A DNA stretch of 60,232 nucleotides from JALHOQ01 sp038144835 (GCA_038144835.1 JAYQON010000007.1:1-60232), one strand, 5' to 3'. Shown: positions 34,794 through 44,204, counted from the first letter of the stretch. The notes: generated by a model not told the origin, from the sequence alone. Translations and numbers: made by a program.

Positions 34794-36429
34794 GAGCCGA
34801 GCAAACATATTGCGATATATAAATAGCTCCGATACCCGATTTAAAAATAATGGACTATTTTACAAACCAAATAGATGTTTGCTGCTGACTTATAGAATCT
34901 TTCGCAACGATTTTCTCTTTACGTTATTTTTTTTTGCTTTTTTATCATTTAACCAAGCGTCATCAGTTAAGGCGTTTGCTGATTCGAATAAATCCTCTTT
35001 TCGTGTAGGCGTTTATTCAATTTCAAAAAGTTTTGATCCAGCGTCAATTCTTGATTTGAGCAATGCCCTCTTGTCTAGGCAGATTTTTTACTACCTCTAT
35101 CGCTTTAATCACACGAATGATCTTCAGCCAGAAGCGGTGTTATCTCACTCAATCCAGAATGAAGGAAGAAAATATACAATCAATTTGCGCAGGGGCTTAT
35201 ACTTTGCTGATGGTTCGGAGATAACTGCTGCTGATGTTGTTTACACTGTTAATAGAGTTTTAAGAAAAAACGGCGCCTCTATGGCCTGGGCACTTGGCTC
35301 AATTATTGGATACGAAGATTCTGTTAAATCCATACATAAGGCATTTATCGAGCTTCGTGGCGTTCGAATTGTCGGTCAGTTTTCTTTTGAAATAAACTTA
35401 AAAGAACCTTTTCGCGACATACTTCAGACAATGGCAACTCCCTATTTTGGCATCGTTAAAAAGGGCACTGCTTTGGCAGTCGATGTTATGCCTAATGATC
35501 AGTATCTAATAAAACGGCACTCCCCCGATCGAATAGTTCTCATACCTCACGGCACAAACAGACTCGCAAATTTGGGGTTAAAACTTGAGTTTGTCAAAAT
35601 TGGCTCTCCTTTTGTTGCCTATAACCTTGCATCACAGGGTCTCTTGGATTTTATTTTTCCTGTAATAGAAACTCACGTACCTGAAGGATTTCAAAAGCTA
35701 AGCATCGACTCACTAAATATAGTGATTGTGCAATTCAACACAAAGAAGGCCGCTTTCAATACCAAAGAGAAACGCTGTGATTTTGCGAAAAAATTTAATC
35801 AGACCGTCAAAAATATACCCCAAATTGGACAACGGATACGCGTTGGATTGCCATTTACTACCGGCATTTTCAATGACAATACCAATTCCGAGAAGATTTA
35901 TAAGGTATTGCCCAACAACCAAAAATTGAAATCAACGCACACTCTGAGTCTGGACTACATTGACTCTGTCGCTGTCTTTGGTCCAAACGATCTAAAAGCT
36001 ATTGAAAAACAGATGAATATCTACGGCTACAAAATAAAATTTAAGAAGAGGCCTTTGTCAGATTTTTTGAATAGGGGCAAAAAAGGCGACTTCGATTTAG
36101 CTCTTTGGGGCTATGGATTAGACTATTTTTCACCAGATGCTCTTCTGACTCCCCTTTTAGGCTCAGATCAACAGTATAATTTTTCGCGCTTCTCTGATGA
36201 CAAGTACGATGAACGCATTAAGCGCGTTCGCCTAGCTCAAAGCGATGATGACCGCGCAGTTATTTACAGCGCTCTTTTTCGCCAGGTGGACGAGATGTGT
36301 CCAGTCATTTTTTTAGGAACTCAGAAGCATAGTCTGTTGGTCGCTAAAGAGTTTAGCCTGATAACACCCCCATCTTCAATCGGCGTACATACCTATATAT
36401 TTTCTGAAACTATCAGGAGAACGCATTGA
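34792..36429 (+). CDS. Family-5 solute-binding protein, kinase-linked
   Basis: The 545-residue protein resembles OppA/DppA-type binding proteins: FRVGVYSISKSFDPAS, then LLSRQIFYYLYRF, YTINLRRGLYFADGSEITAADVVYTVNR and later GDFDLALWGYGLDYF. It lacks a lipobox. A hydrophobic stretch at about residues 42-58 ending near AFA may be a late signal peptide or a membrane anchor. The GTG start is uncertain; a shorter start would give a more normal signal. No permease follows. The stop overlaps the histidine-kinase start by four bases, so the protein is more likely a periplasmic sensor subunit than a transporter part. Confidence 0.8.
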   Translation: MSRANILRYINSSDTRFKNNGLFYKPNRCLLLTYRIFRNDFLFTLFFFAFLSFNQASSVKAFADSNKSSFRVGVYSISKSFDPASILDLSNALLSRQIFYYLYRFNHTNDLQPEAVLSHSIQNEGRKYTINLRRGLYFADGSEITAADVVYTVNRVLRKNGASMAWALGSIIGYEDSVKSIHKAFIELRGVRIVGQFSFEINLKEPFRDILQTMATPYFGIVKKGTALAVDVMPNDQYLIKRHSPDRIVLIPHGTNRLANLGLKLEFVKIGSPFVAYNLASQGLLDFIFPVIETHVPEGFQKLSIDSLNIVIVQFNTKKAAFNTKEKRCDFAKKFNQTVKNIPQIGQRIRVGLPFTTGIFNDNTNSEKIYKVLPNNQKLKSTHTLSLDYIDSVAVFGPNDLKAIEKQMNIYGYKIKFKKRPLSDFLNRGKKGDFDLALWGYGLDYFSPDALLTPLLGSDQQYNFSRFSDDKYDERIKRVRLAQSDDDRAVIYSALFRQVDEMCPVIFLGTQKHSLLVAKEFSLITPPSSIGVHTYIFSETIRRTH

Positions 36430-37769
36430 AGCTGGCAAATAAGCTTCTTCGTTCAGTATTATGGACGTCTTTGGCATTTGGATGCGCCGGGATTATGGTT
36501 GGACTTGCGTACAATCGCAACGTGTTCTTGGATTCCATTCGCATACGCTTGGATCGAGAGCTGCAAACCACGGGTGCGACAATTATACGGTATTATCTTT
36601 ATGGAGATCTAATTGGTCTCAGGTCTACTTTAGATGCACTGGCATCGGTTAATGATTGGTGCAATGGCAAATTCAAGGATCAGAACGATGAGGTGATTTG
36701 GATCTATAGATCCGAAAAATCTGAGCTCTGCAAAAGCCAGTTTGCATTGTTTTGGGGAGCCGATCAAATATCCGATTCAATTATGGTTCGAAGAATAAAC
36801 AATCAGGCGATCGGCGAACTTTCGATTTCAGTTCCGGTAATTTCAGAGTCGCATTTAATGTATGATCTTCTCATCTCTTTTTTTGTTCCATTTCTGATTT
36901 TTTGGATTCTCTTTCTTGTAGTCATTAAATACTCGATGAAAAATCTTCTTATTCCCTTGAACGCCTTTGCCCAACAACTAAAGCAATATGGCGCGGAGCT
37001 CAACTTTCAATTGAGCTCCGATAAATCTAGCGATGAAATCGGTCAGATCAAAGGAATGTTCGAAGAACTAAGGCTTCGATGGCACCAATCCATCGAGCAA
37101 GTAAGACAGGCTGAGGCCGATATTGCTGTTGCTCGGATTTCTGCTCAAGTTGCCCATGACATTAGGTCACCTCTTACGGCCTTGAATATGATTCAAGACC
37201 GTCTACCTGGAATTAGTGTAGAGCAGAGGGATCTCTTGCGTTCGGCAATAAAGCGCATCAGTGACATATCGGATAACCTAAGGGATACAGAGGCAAAAGA
37301 TAAGACTGAATCGGTCGATCTAATTCCACTAATTCAGCGTGCAATTGCAGAAAAACAGATCGAATGGGAGCAAAAACGTCGGTCAAAAATAACATTTCGC
37401 CTTTTGGGTGCAGAAAAAAACGTTACGGTATTGGGTCTCGGTAGAGACTTAGAGAGAATTATTTCCAACCTTTTGAATAATTCAATCGAAGCTGTACCTC
37501 TTGACCGGGCACCGATCTGCGAGATTGTGGTGAGTACTGAGCGAGATTACGCCAGAATTGAAATTCGTGACAATGGAGATGGAATTCCTAAAGAAATTTT
37601 AAATCATTTAGGCCAGCGTGGATTAACCTTCGGGAAGCCGACGGGCACTGGACTGGGGCTATGGTACGCTCTCAACCGCATATACGCTTGGAAAGGCACA
37701 GTACAAATTTCTTCTCAAGAAAACGTTGGCACTTCTATTGTTTTTTGTTTGCGCCGTTGCTTTTTATGA
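36426..37769 (+). CDS. Membrane sensor histidine kinase
   Basis: The 447-residue protein has two membrane helices (about 9-29 and 146-168) with a 115-residue periplasmic domain between them, including two Cys that could pair (in DWCNG and ELCKS). A HAMP-like linker follows, then the phospho-acceptor His244 in AHDIRSPL, the N-box (NLLNNSIEA), G1 (DNGDGIP) and G2 (GTGLGLW). It looks catalytically competent. It is coupled by a four-base overlap to a binding protein and has no adjacent response regulator. The 3' end overlaps the convergent 1017-residue protein gene by 35 bases. Confidence 0.93.
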   Translation: MKLANKLLRSVLWTSLAFGCAGIMVGLAYNRNVFLDSIRIRLDRELQTTGATIIRYYLYGDLIGLRSTLDALASVNDWCNGKFKDQNDEVIWIYRSEKSELCKSQFALFWGADQISDSIMVRRINNQAIGELSISVPVISESHLMYDLLISFFVPFLIFWILFLVVIKYSMKNLLIPLNAFAQQLKQYGAELNFQLSSDKSSDEIGQIKGMFEELRLRWHQSIEQVRQAEADIAVARISAQVAHDIRSPLTALNMIQDRLPGISVEQRDLLRSAIKRISDISDNLRDTEAKDKTESVDLIPLIQRAIAEKQIEWEQKRRSKITFRLLGAEKNVTVLGLGRDLERIISNLLNNSIEAVPLDRAPICEIVVSTERDYARIEIRDNGDGIPKEILNHLGQRGLTFGKPTGTGLGLWYALNRIYAWKGTVQISSQENVGTSIVFCLRRCFL

Positions 37770-40700
37770 CTCTTACTGAGCCTGATGCTCTGAATAGTTG
37801 TTCCAACTTTTGACGATCTTCTTCTTTAATTAATAATTCTTTGTCATCCAAGCGCTGTAATTGCAGGAGAATTAATTCATCTGGTCGCTCGACCCTTACC
37901 TTGAAGCCTCTTATTTGGATTTTATTGCCAATTGGATTTTGCTGAGTGGCTTCGATAACTAGCGAGCCGTCGATTAAACCTGGCCGACGCTTGCCACCGA
38001 CGTGATCACCTTCACAGTCGTTTTCAATTTCTGACGTGATTGACCAGTGACTATAAGCCAGGCGTTTAGCTAATTCTAAGCCCGCAAAAGGACCAATTTC
38101 TATGGACTCACCGATAGTGCATTTTGCACTAGAGAGTGCAGCAAAATCTTGCTCAGACCTTTGAATTATTTTAACAGTAGGCTTTGAAAAGGTTTGCTTA
38201 CCCAAATTCATTTTCGAGCTCACATAACCTGCAACAGTGGGTGGCAATTTGTGAAGAGGCTTAAATTCATTACCTAAGATCGTTTCGCCATGGGCTCGGC
38301 TAAACTCTCTCCAGGCTCTACCATATCCACCGAAACTCCATTGGGGAATCATCACCGTCGGTCCATTTTTCCAAAGTTCTAAATAATTTCGGTAGCCGAT
38401 TGAAGAATCAGTCCAATAATTTTCAAAGGAAGCTTGAGCCTGGGATGTCCACCAGACGAATGCAGCAAGCTGCACTGCTGGGTGCCTTAAAACAGGTAGT
38501 GGCTGAGCCATGAGTAAGTGAACCAATGTGTCTGTGCGAACATCGAACCTATTTTGCCTATAGGATGATTTTGCTGAAGGGAATTCCGCTTTCACATTTG
38601 GGTTTGAGTGCTCAGCTGAATTCTCCATTGTTACCACAGAAACCTCAATCATCGTCAATGGTGGGCGTGCCTTTGACGTTTTGTCTAATTCATAATTCAC
38701 AATCAGAGAGTTCAAAAGTGGCAGCAAAGGAAACGAACTGCCGTGATATTTATCAGCTGACTGTTGACAGAGGAAACGAGTATCATTTCCAAAGTCCAAT
38801 CCTTCGATCAATTCAATCATAGTCCGTGTCTGCAAAGCCACTGTTTGTGGTATGAGCGACTCTAGCCAAGATATGTAGCTCTGAGGTTGCGCCACTCCTG
38901 CACGATAGAGGTTCGCCAATTTTTCTTTCATTGAGCAGTAACCATTTTTTTCTAAAACTTCTGATACGTCAGAAAGACCAATGAGATTAATCTCCGCTAA
39001 ACTTAAATTGGCGGACACAAAATCAAAGATTCGACGTACACGTCTTAGCCAATTGAGATCTTGCAGTACTTGTGAATAGTCTTCGTTAATTTTTCGTTCA
39101 GTAAAATTAGAAACAAACTGGACAAGCGCTCGCATATTTCGTCCGTCGCGCTTTAATGACGACAATGCCTGTAAAAGTTCGTCTCTCAGGTATTTAGGCA
39201 GATGCGGAAACGACTTATAGCCCTCCGGAATAGCCAACTTCAAGTCAGCAAGATTACGAAAAACCACTTCCTGCCGTATATCCTGAAAAATGACCTCAAC
39301 CCCTTTTATCTGACTCTTTCGTGAGGATGGAGCCCAGTAACTCTTGATCAGAAAGGGCAAGTCGAGGTCGAACTCTTCGATCTCCTGTGGCTTGGCCAAA
39401 CGAATAAATGGAATGGGAGTGACTTTGAATACCTTCTTTTCAGCTTTGGGCAAAAACACGATCTGACGACGAGTGAGATGCAATTGCATTGCTTTTGATG
39501 GTCTTTGGTCGGCGGGCACATTGGCCCAAACACTTGCATTATATATTTTTGCTATGACCTCCCGCTCATCGCTAGGATTGTCATTGCCACCTGGCTCTTC
39601 GTCATTGTCGGAAGCTTGAGGCGCTTGGTTGATGCTCTCAAGAGTTTGATGATTGCGGCTTCCAAATTCAACAAAGGGTTGTCGTGCATTAACAACGGTC
39701 TTACCGGTGAGGTCAAAAAGTGAAAATGCACTTCCGAAGCGTAGGTAGGGAGAGTGGCCTCCCGCCGTACCTTCATTTTTAAAGCCAACAGCGTATTGAA
39801 GAACTAATTTCGGATCGGCAAATTTAGCACTCATGCCTCTGATTTTTAAATAATACTCGCGTTCTTGATGTACTGCCCGACGGGCGGCATTGGCTAAAGC
39901 CCAAGTCACCAATTCGGGGTTGTAGATAGGAGCACGCAAAGACTCAACCGATCCACTGACCAGAGCCACTAGTTTGTCTGTTTTTTTATACCAAATCACC
40001 GGCTGCACATGATCTTGAAAGAGTTGTATTGCGAAAACATGATCTGGCCCAAGATTCAAGTCTGCATCGACAAACAAGGCCGTATATAATGATGTCGAAG
40101 CTACGCAATTACCTTTGTGCGGATAGTCCAACAAACCGCTAAGATGATTGTTATGCAGAAAGTAATTTTCTACATACGGGCTCAGGTACTTGCGCACACG
40201 ATCTATTCGCGATTCAAACGCGATATTTGAACTCTGCTCCCATATCTCGCGCACTCGTGCCACTAGCCCCGCGTAGATCCTTTTATATTTGTCAGCTTCG
40301 AGTTCAAAGCCAGAAGGTCCAAACCTAAGTAAGGCCTCAGTTTCAAGTAGTAAGTCACCCATGCCTAAGATAGAAGCCCGTCGAAGATAAAAATCATCTA
40401 ATCGTCGACGAGCTTTTTCACCAAGTCTTATGTGAAAATAAGCTTGAGTCATTAGTCGAGAGCGACCCGAACAAGACGGCAAGTTGTGGAACTGATTTGC
40501 AATTTCGACGTATTCATCAAGTTTCCCATCCTTAAGGGCTACAAATAGCGTGGGTCTCAGGTACAAGCCAGCTGGCAAAATAGCCAAATCACCCAATTCT
40601 CGCTTAGTTCCCTGCCAAGCCTTATCAGCGATCAAGTCAAAGCCCTTGTCTAAGAGGAGCTTTCGCACATTGGGTGAGTCGAATTTGGAGTGTAAAAATA

Positions 40701-40788
40701 GGCGACAGGGTTCCGCAAAAGCGGCTCTAGAGAGGACCAAAATCGTAAGACAAAAGATGCTATTCACCAAACCCGAAAACATTCGCAA
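37735..40788 (-). CDS. Large exported protein with transglutaminase-like core
   Basis: The 1017-residue protein has a signal peptide cleaved near AFA (about residue 25). Residues 220-275 contain KGNCVASTSLYTALF (Cys228) followed by GPDHVFAIQLFQDHVQ (His250, His260). That spacing and the Cys-initiated helix resemble transglutaminase-like cysteine peptidase folds. The remaining sequence is unrecognised, with a Glu/Asp-rich linker at about 390-415 and a C-terminal beta-rich part. Such cores in secreted proteins act as proteases or cross-linking enzymes. Activity is inference. It is read toward the kinase gene and has an extended -10 promoter and a GAGGAG. Confidence 0.65.
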   Translation of the reverse strand: MRMFSGLVNSIFCLTILVLSRAAFAEPCRLFLHSKFDSPNVRKLLLDKGFDLIADKAWQGTKRELGDLAILPAGLYLRPTLFVALKDGKLDEYVEIANQFHNLPSCSGRSRLMTQAYFHIRLGEKARRRLDDFYLRRASILGMGDLLLETEALLRFGPSGFELEADKYKRIYAGLVARVREIWEQSSNIAFESRIDRVRKYLSPYVENYFLHNNHLSGLLDYPHKGNCVASTSLYTALFVDADLNLGPDHVFAIQLFQDHVQPVIWYKKTDKLVALVSGSVESLRAPIYNPELVTWALANAARRAVHQEREYYLKIRGMSAKFADPKLVLQYAVGFKNEGTAGGHSPYLRFGSAFSLFDLTGKTVVNARQPFVEFGSRNHQTLESINQAPQASDNDEEPGGNDNPSDEREVIAKIYNASVWANVPADQRPSKAMQLHLTRRQIVFLPKAEKKVFKVTPIPFIRLAKPQEIEEFDLDLPFLIKSYWAPSSRKSQIKGVEVIFQDIRQEVVFRNLADLKLAIPEGYKSFPHLPKYLRDELLQALSSLKRDGRNMRALVQFVSNFTERKINEDYSQVLQDLNWLRRVRRIFDFVSANLSLAEINLIGLSDVSEVLEKNGYCSMKEKLANLYRAGVAQPQSYISWLESLIPQTVALQTRTMIELIEGLDFGNDTRFLCQQSADKYHGSSFPLLPLLNSLIVNYELDKTSKARPPLTMIEVSVVTMENSAEHSNPNVKAEFPSAKSSYRQNRFDVRTDTLVHLLMAQPLPVLRHPAVQLAAFVWWTSQAQASFENYWTDSSIGYRNYLELWKNGPTVMIPQWSFGGYGRAWREFSRAHGETILGNEFKPLHKLPPTVAGYVSSKMNLGKQTFSKPTVKIIQRSEQDFAALSSAKCTIGESIEIGPFAGLELAKRLAYSHWSITSEIENDCEGDHVGGKRRPGLIDGSLVIEATQQNPIGNKIQIRGFKVRVERPDELILLQLQRLDDKELLIKEEDRQKLEQLFRASGSVRVIKSNGANKKQ

Positions 40789-40800
40789 TAACTCCTCAAA

Positions 40801-40809
40801 ACTATACCA
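40801..40809 (-). promoter_or_regulatory. Extended -10 promoter of the 37735-40788 gene
   Basis: On the minus strand the site reads TGGTATAGT (TGnTATAaT with one mismatch). A Shine-Dalgarno GAGGAG lies between it and the ATG at 40788. No clear -35. Confidence 0.45.
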
Positions 40810-40965
40810 TTCGACTTTAGCAATCGATATGCAGCAATCTATGTGCCTAATAGAGTGACCGAGTCTCGCTAAAGGTCGCGCCCCAAAGCCCGCTTAAAGG
40901 CAAGACGAGATAAAAACCACAATCTTTTTTTGAATCCCTTACTGAACAATGTTTTGCTTAAAAAT

Positions 40966-41778
40966 ATGAGCAGAAAAATTTTTCTTCTAAGCTTAATCTT
41001 TTGGGGTCTGATCCCTTGGCTTGCAAATGCCAATACGGCTATGCGTTTTGGCCATAATCTTTCTGCCACTTCCTCGGTATTACGTTCCGGCGAGTGTACC
41101 TTTGGTTTGCAACTCATCGGTTGCGGCTTGAATGATCGGCTCACCCTAGGTACGAGCACTTGGATGCTTCAAGGTTATAAACTGGCCAATGTTGGATTAC
41201 GCCATATTTTTAAAAAAGATGACCAAGGAAATGTCTGGGCTGCCGAAATTGCTTACTTTAAAAACTACGGAAAAATATCAAATCGTGAGTACTCAAAACG
41301 CCCTTATGAAATGGAAGCGTGGTGGCTGCGTTGGATACGCACGTATCAAGTTACCCCACACTATCGTCTCCACCTCAATCTTCACACCAATTATTATGCC
41401 GATGATGAAATGCCATTTTCTTTGCGTAGGCCGATCCCTAATCGCAACAATGGGCAAATTAACGTAAGCACCCTGCATGAAGTTGAGCTCTTGGATCGTT
41501 GGTTTTTATCCTCTGAGATGGGATTTTTAGACCTTGTTCAACCCGCCCAATATATCCATGTAGGGACAGCCATAGGACGCACGGGAGAAAATTATCACTG
41601 GCATATTGGCTATTCGATGAGCGCAACCATTAGGTCACTTTTTGCACCCACCAAAAGAGCCGACTATCAGCAAGAATTACGGGAAACAACTCAAGGCTAC
41701 AATACCGATATGAATCGCGACAAAGCTAGACGCGACTACAGTATACATCCCGAATTTGCTCTACAGTATTTCTTTTAA
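40966..41778 (+). CDS. Probable outer-membrane or periplasmic protein of unknown function
   Basis: From the ATG at 40966 (chosen because it starts a signal peptide, MSRKIFLLSL, cleaved after ANA) the product has 270 residues. An upstream Met at 40930 would add 12 residues before the signal. The mature part alternates like beta strands (YRLHLNLHTNYY, YHWHIGYSMSAT) and ends in the aromatic strand EFALQYFF, as outer-membrane barrels do. No family is recognised. Its stop and the convergent response-regulator stop are on adjacent bases. Confidence 0.6.
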   Translation: MSRKIFLLSLIFWGLIPWLANANTAMRFGHNLSATSSVLRSGECTFGLQLIGCGLNDRLTLGTSTWMLQGYKLANVGLRHIFKKDDQGNVWAAEIAYFKNYGKISNREYSKRPYEMEAWWLRWIRTYQVTPHYRLHLNLHTNYYADDEMPFSLRRPIPNRNNGQINVSTLHEVELLDRWFLSSEMGFLDLVQPAQYIHVGTAIGRTGENYHWHIGYSMSATIRSLFAPTKRADYQQELRETTQGYNTDMNRDKARRDYSIHPEFALQYFF

Positions 41779-42276
41779 TTATTCGCGCACCAAATGGATT
41801 AGTGTGCGTACCGTTTGTTTAACAACTTCCAGATCAAATGGCTTTTTTATATAATCATCGGCGCCCACAGCAAAACCGCGCTTGATATCTGAATCGGTCG
41901 TCCGTGCGCTTAGAAAAATAAGTGGAATTTCTTTGAGGTCGCTTTGACCTTTCATCATTTCCGCCAGCTCAAATCCGTTGACCCATGGCAAGCCCACATC
42001 AAGCATAATTAAATCTAGGGCATTGCCATCAAGTACATTTGAGAGCTGGGTGCCATCGGCTACAGCCAGCACCCGATACCCTTCTCCCTTCAGCATACGC
42101 TCGAGAGCAGCACGAATAGTTTCATCATCTTCAATTAATAAAATTGTAGGTGGAACTTGGCGCTCCTTGAGTTTACGAATATCACCAAGATTGACAATAT
42201 CCCTCTTCGCCATTCGCTCCTTGGTCAATTTTTCGATCTTTTGCACCAGATCCTTGGTGTTGATCTTGCGACTCAC
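41779..42276 (-). CDS. Single-domain response regulator with N-terminal helix
   Basis: The GTG at 42276 gives 165 residues: a Lys-rich helical N-terminus (about 1-40), then a complete receiver domain with IEDDE, phospho-acceptor Asp93 in LDVGLP, the switch SAR and KKPFD. There is no output domain, so it acts by binding a partner, like CheY or SpoFII-type proteins. The GTG is one base past the trxB stop, with AAGG upstream. The frame is open for 43 more codons inside trxB, but that part mirrors trxB's end. It is the last gene of an SDR-trxB operon. Confidence 0.85.
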   Translation of the reverse strand: MSRKINTKDLVQKIEKLTKERMAKRDIVNLGDIRKLKERQVPPTILLIEDDETIRAALERMLKGEGYRVLAVADGTQLSNVLDGNALDLIMLDVGLPWVNGFELAEMMKGQSDLKEIPLIFLSARTTDSDIKRGFAVGADDYIKKPFDLEVVKQTVRTLIHLVRE

Positions 42277-42277
42277 G

Positions 42278-43216
42278 TCACTTATGACCTTGATTTTCCA
42301 ACCAGCGTTCAGCATCAATCGCAGCCATGCAGCCAGTGCCTGCGGCTGTGATTGCCTGGCGATAATGCGGATCTTGTACATCTCCAGCCGCAAATACTCC
42401 CTCAACTGAGGTGTATGTACTTTTGGGCTTGGTATTCAAGTAGCCAACTTCATTCATTTCCAAAACGCCTTTGAAAAGATCCGTGTTAGGCTTATGCCCT
42501 ATCGCAATAAAGACGCCATCAAGATCTAAACTACGTTCCTCACTTGTTTGTAGATTTCTCAAACGAACACCCTGGACGGTTTTTTCGCCCAAAACATCAG
42601 CCAGTTCGGTATTCCAAATGACTTCAATTTTTGGATGATTGAGCACCCGTTCCGCCATAATTTTTGAGGCCCTAAATTCACCCCGACGATGAATGACGTA
42701 GACCTTATTCGCAAAGCGTGTAAGGAAGACTGACTCTTCCATTGCGGTATCGCCACCACCAACAACACATACAGTTTGGTTTTTAAAAAAGGCCCCATCA
42801 CAAGTGGCACAAGCGGATACCCCCCGCCCCAAAAGTCGACGCTCATTTTCAAGTCCTAAATACTTGGCGGAAGCCCCTGTGCTAATGATCACGGAATGTG
42901 CATGAAACAGATCTTTGTCGACCCAGACCTTAAACGGTCGTTGACTGAAATCAACTTTAGTCACGTTCTTGGTTATGAAGCGGGTTCCAAAACGCTCCGC
43001 CTGCTGACGGGTCACGCCCATAAGCTCGGGCCCCTGAATACCATGAGCAAATCCCGGATAGTTTTCAACTTCCGATGTAGTCATTAACTGACCACCGGCC
43101 TCATAGCCTTCGATCATAAGAGGTTGCAGATTGGCTCGGGCTGCATAAATCGCAGCTGTCAGGCCAGCCGGCCCCGAACCGATTATTATAACGTTTTCTA
43201 TTTTTTCTGAATTCAT
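42278..43216 (-). CDS. trxB: Thioredoxin reductase
   Basis: This 312-residue FAD/NADPH enzyme reduces thioredoxin. It has the FAD motif GSGPAGLTAAIYAARA, the redox-active CATC in VSACATCDGAFF, the NADPH-binding GGGDTAMEES and the C-terminal AAGDVQDPHYRQA. The start at 43216 (MNSEKIEN) is taken because the family begins there; the frame is open for 95 further codons that lie over the upstream SDR gene. The SDR gene ends 13 bases before it. Confidence 0.97.
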   Translation of the reverse strand: MNSEKIENVIIIGSGPAGLTAAIYAARANLQPLMIEGYEAGGQLMTTSEVENYPGFAHGIQGPELMGVTRQQAERFGTRFITKNVTKVDFSQRPFKVWVDKDLFHAHSVIISTGASAKYLGLENERRLLGRGVSACATCDGAFFKNQTVCVVGGGDTAMEESVFLTRFANKVYVIHRRGEFRASKIMAERVLNHPKIEVIWNTELADVLGEKTVQGVRLRNLQTSEERSLDLDGVFIAIGHKPNTDLFKGVLEMNEVGYLNTKPKSTYTSVEGVFAAGDVQDPHYRQAITAAGTGCMAAIDAERWLENQGHK

Positions 43217-43229
43217 GCGCGCAAGCTTA

Positions 43230-43871
43230 TCAGGCTGGGTGCCTTTGGTACACCCTATGACCGCCTTTGTCAGGACCCAAAGCCCATTCCCATAGGTCCT
43301 CGGCCACTTGCTCTGGAGCCCAAACCCCCACAGACCGAACTGCAGCATTTCGCGGCAGCAAGGTCGTGTCCATATAGCCCGGAGAAAAAAGTCGGAGATC
43401 CCATTCTGGGTTTTCCAATCGCAACGAACTATGCAGACCATGCAAGGCATGCTTAGCCGAGGCGTAACTAGCCGCACCGGGATCCCCATGGCTTTCCGCA
43501 ACCGAGCTGCCCGTCAAAATAATCTGGCAAGACCTGCCCGTCGCCATCAAGGCATGCACAACTCGGGCGGGAAATAGAAATGTCACTTGCCAAGCCCACA
43601 AGTGGTCCTTGAATTCCCTCTGCCCATAGGGACCGAAAGGACCTCCTCCAACCGTAATAAAAACTCGTTCGACTGGGTGGCTGAGCAAATTTTCAAGAAC
43701 CGCACATTGACCTTCTTCATTAGAAAAATCAGCCAAATGATAAGTAACCCGATCGTAGGCTGGACCGGCTTTGCGCGCAAAACCCCGCACGTCTGACCCA
43801 GCCATAGCTGCGACTTTTGCTAAACAAGAACCTAACCCCCGACTCGCGCCTAAAATCGCCACTTTTTGCAT
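43230..43871 (-). CDS. Short-chain dehydrogenase/reductase
   Basis: The start at 43871 (MQKVAILGASRG) gives 213 residues. The cofactor motif GASRGLGS and the catalytic Ser (TGSSVAESH) and YASAK (Tyr-x-x-x-Lys) are present, so it looks active. Substrate and cofactor (NAD or NADP; R at the end of the second strand favours NADP) are unknown. It is the first gene of the SDR-trxB-response-regulator operon and diverges from the ferredoxin gene. Confidence 0.88.
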   Translation of the reverse strand: MQKVAILGASRGLGSCLAKVAAMAGSDVRGFARKAGPAYDRVTYHLADFSNEEGQCAVLENLLSHPVERVFITVGGGPFGPYGQREFKDHLWAWQVTFLFPARVVHALMATGRSCQIILTGSSVAESHGDPGAASYASAKHALHGLHSSLRLENPEWDLRLFSPGYMDTTLLPRNAAVRSVGVWAPEQVAEDLWEWALGPDKGGHRVYQRHPA

Positions 43872-43916
43872 TTGCCCAATTTGCCTAAGAGTGCAAATCG
43901 CTGCAATATGATTCCT

Positions 43917-44204
43917 ATGCCCTTGATTCGTTTCGTAAAAGCTTACCCAGAAATTCAAGTTGAACGCGGGGCCTTGCTTATGCCCAGCTTGCTTCAGGCA
44001 GGACTTCCAGTGGCAAGTTCTTGCAACGGGGATGGAGTCTGTGCCAAGTGCCGCGTCAATGTCGTCGAAGGCTCTGAAAATCTTTCCTCACCAAACATAA
44101 TCGAGCAAGGATTGCGGGACCGTTTGAAAATACCCAAGGAACAACGGATTTCTTGCCAAACGCAGGTCCTCGGCGACATTCGTATAGACACTAGCTATTG
44201 GTAG
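43917..44204 (+). CDS. 2Fe-2S ferredoxin
   Basis: The 95-residue protein has a plant-type 2Fe-2S layout: CNGDGVCAKC (Cx5Cx2C) and a fourth Cys in RISCQTQV, about 35 residues later. It carries single electrons to an unknown partner. The ATG at 43908 would add three residues; no Shine-Dalgarno is seen before either. The start lies 45 bases from the divergent SDR start. Confidence 0.9.
   Translation: MPLIRFVKAYPEIQVERGALLMPSLLQAGLPVASSCNGDGVCAKCRVNVVEGSENLSSPNIIEQGLRDRLKIPKEQRISCQTQVLGDIRIDTSYW

Noticed and set aside
42280..43501. Longer trxB frame starting 95 codons upstream
   Set aside because: The extension lies over the SDR gene and has no TrxB similarity; the FAD motif starts a few residues after the Met at 43216.
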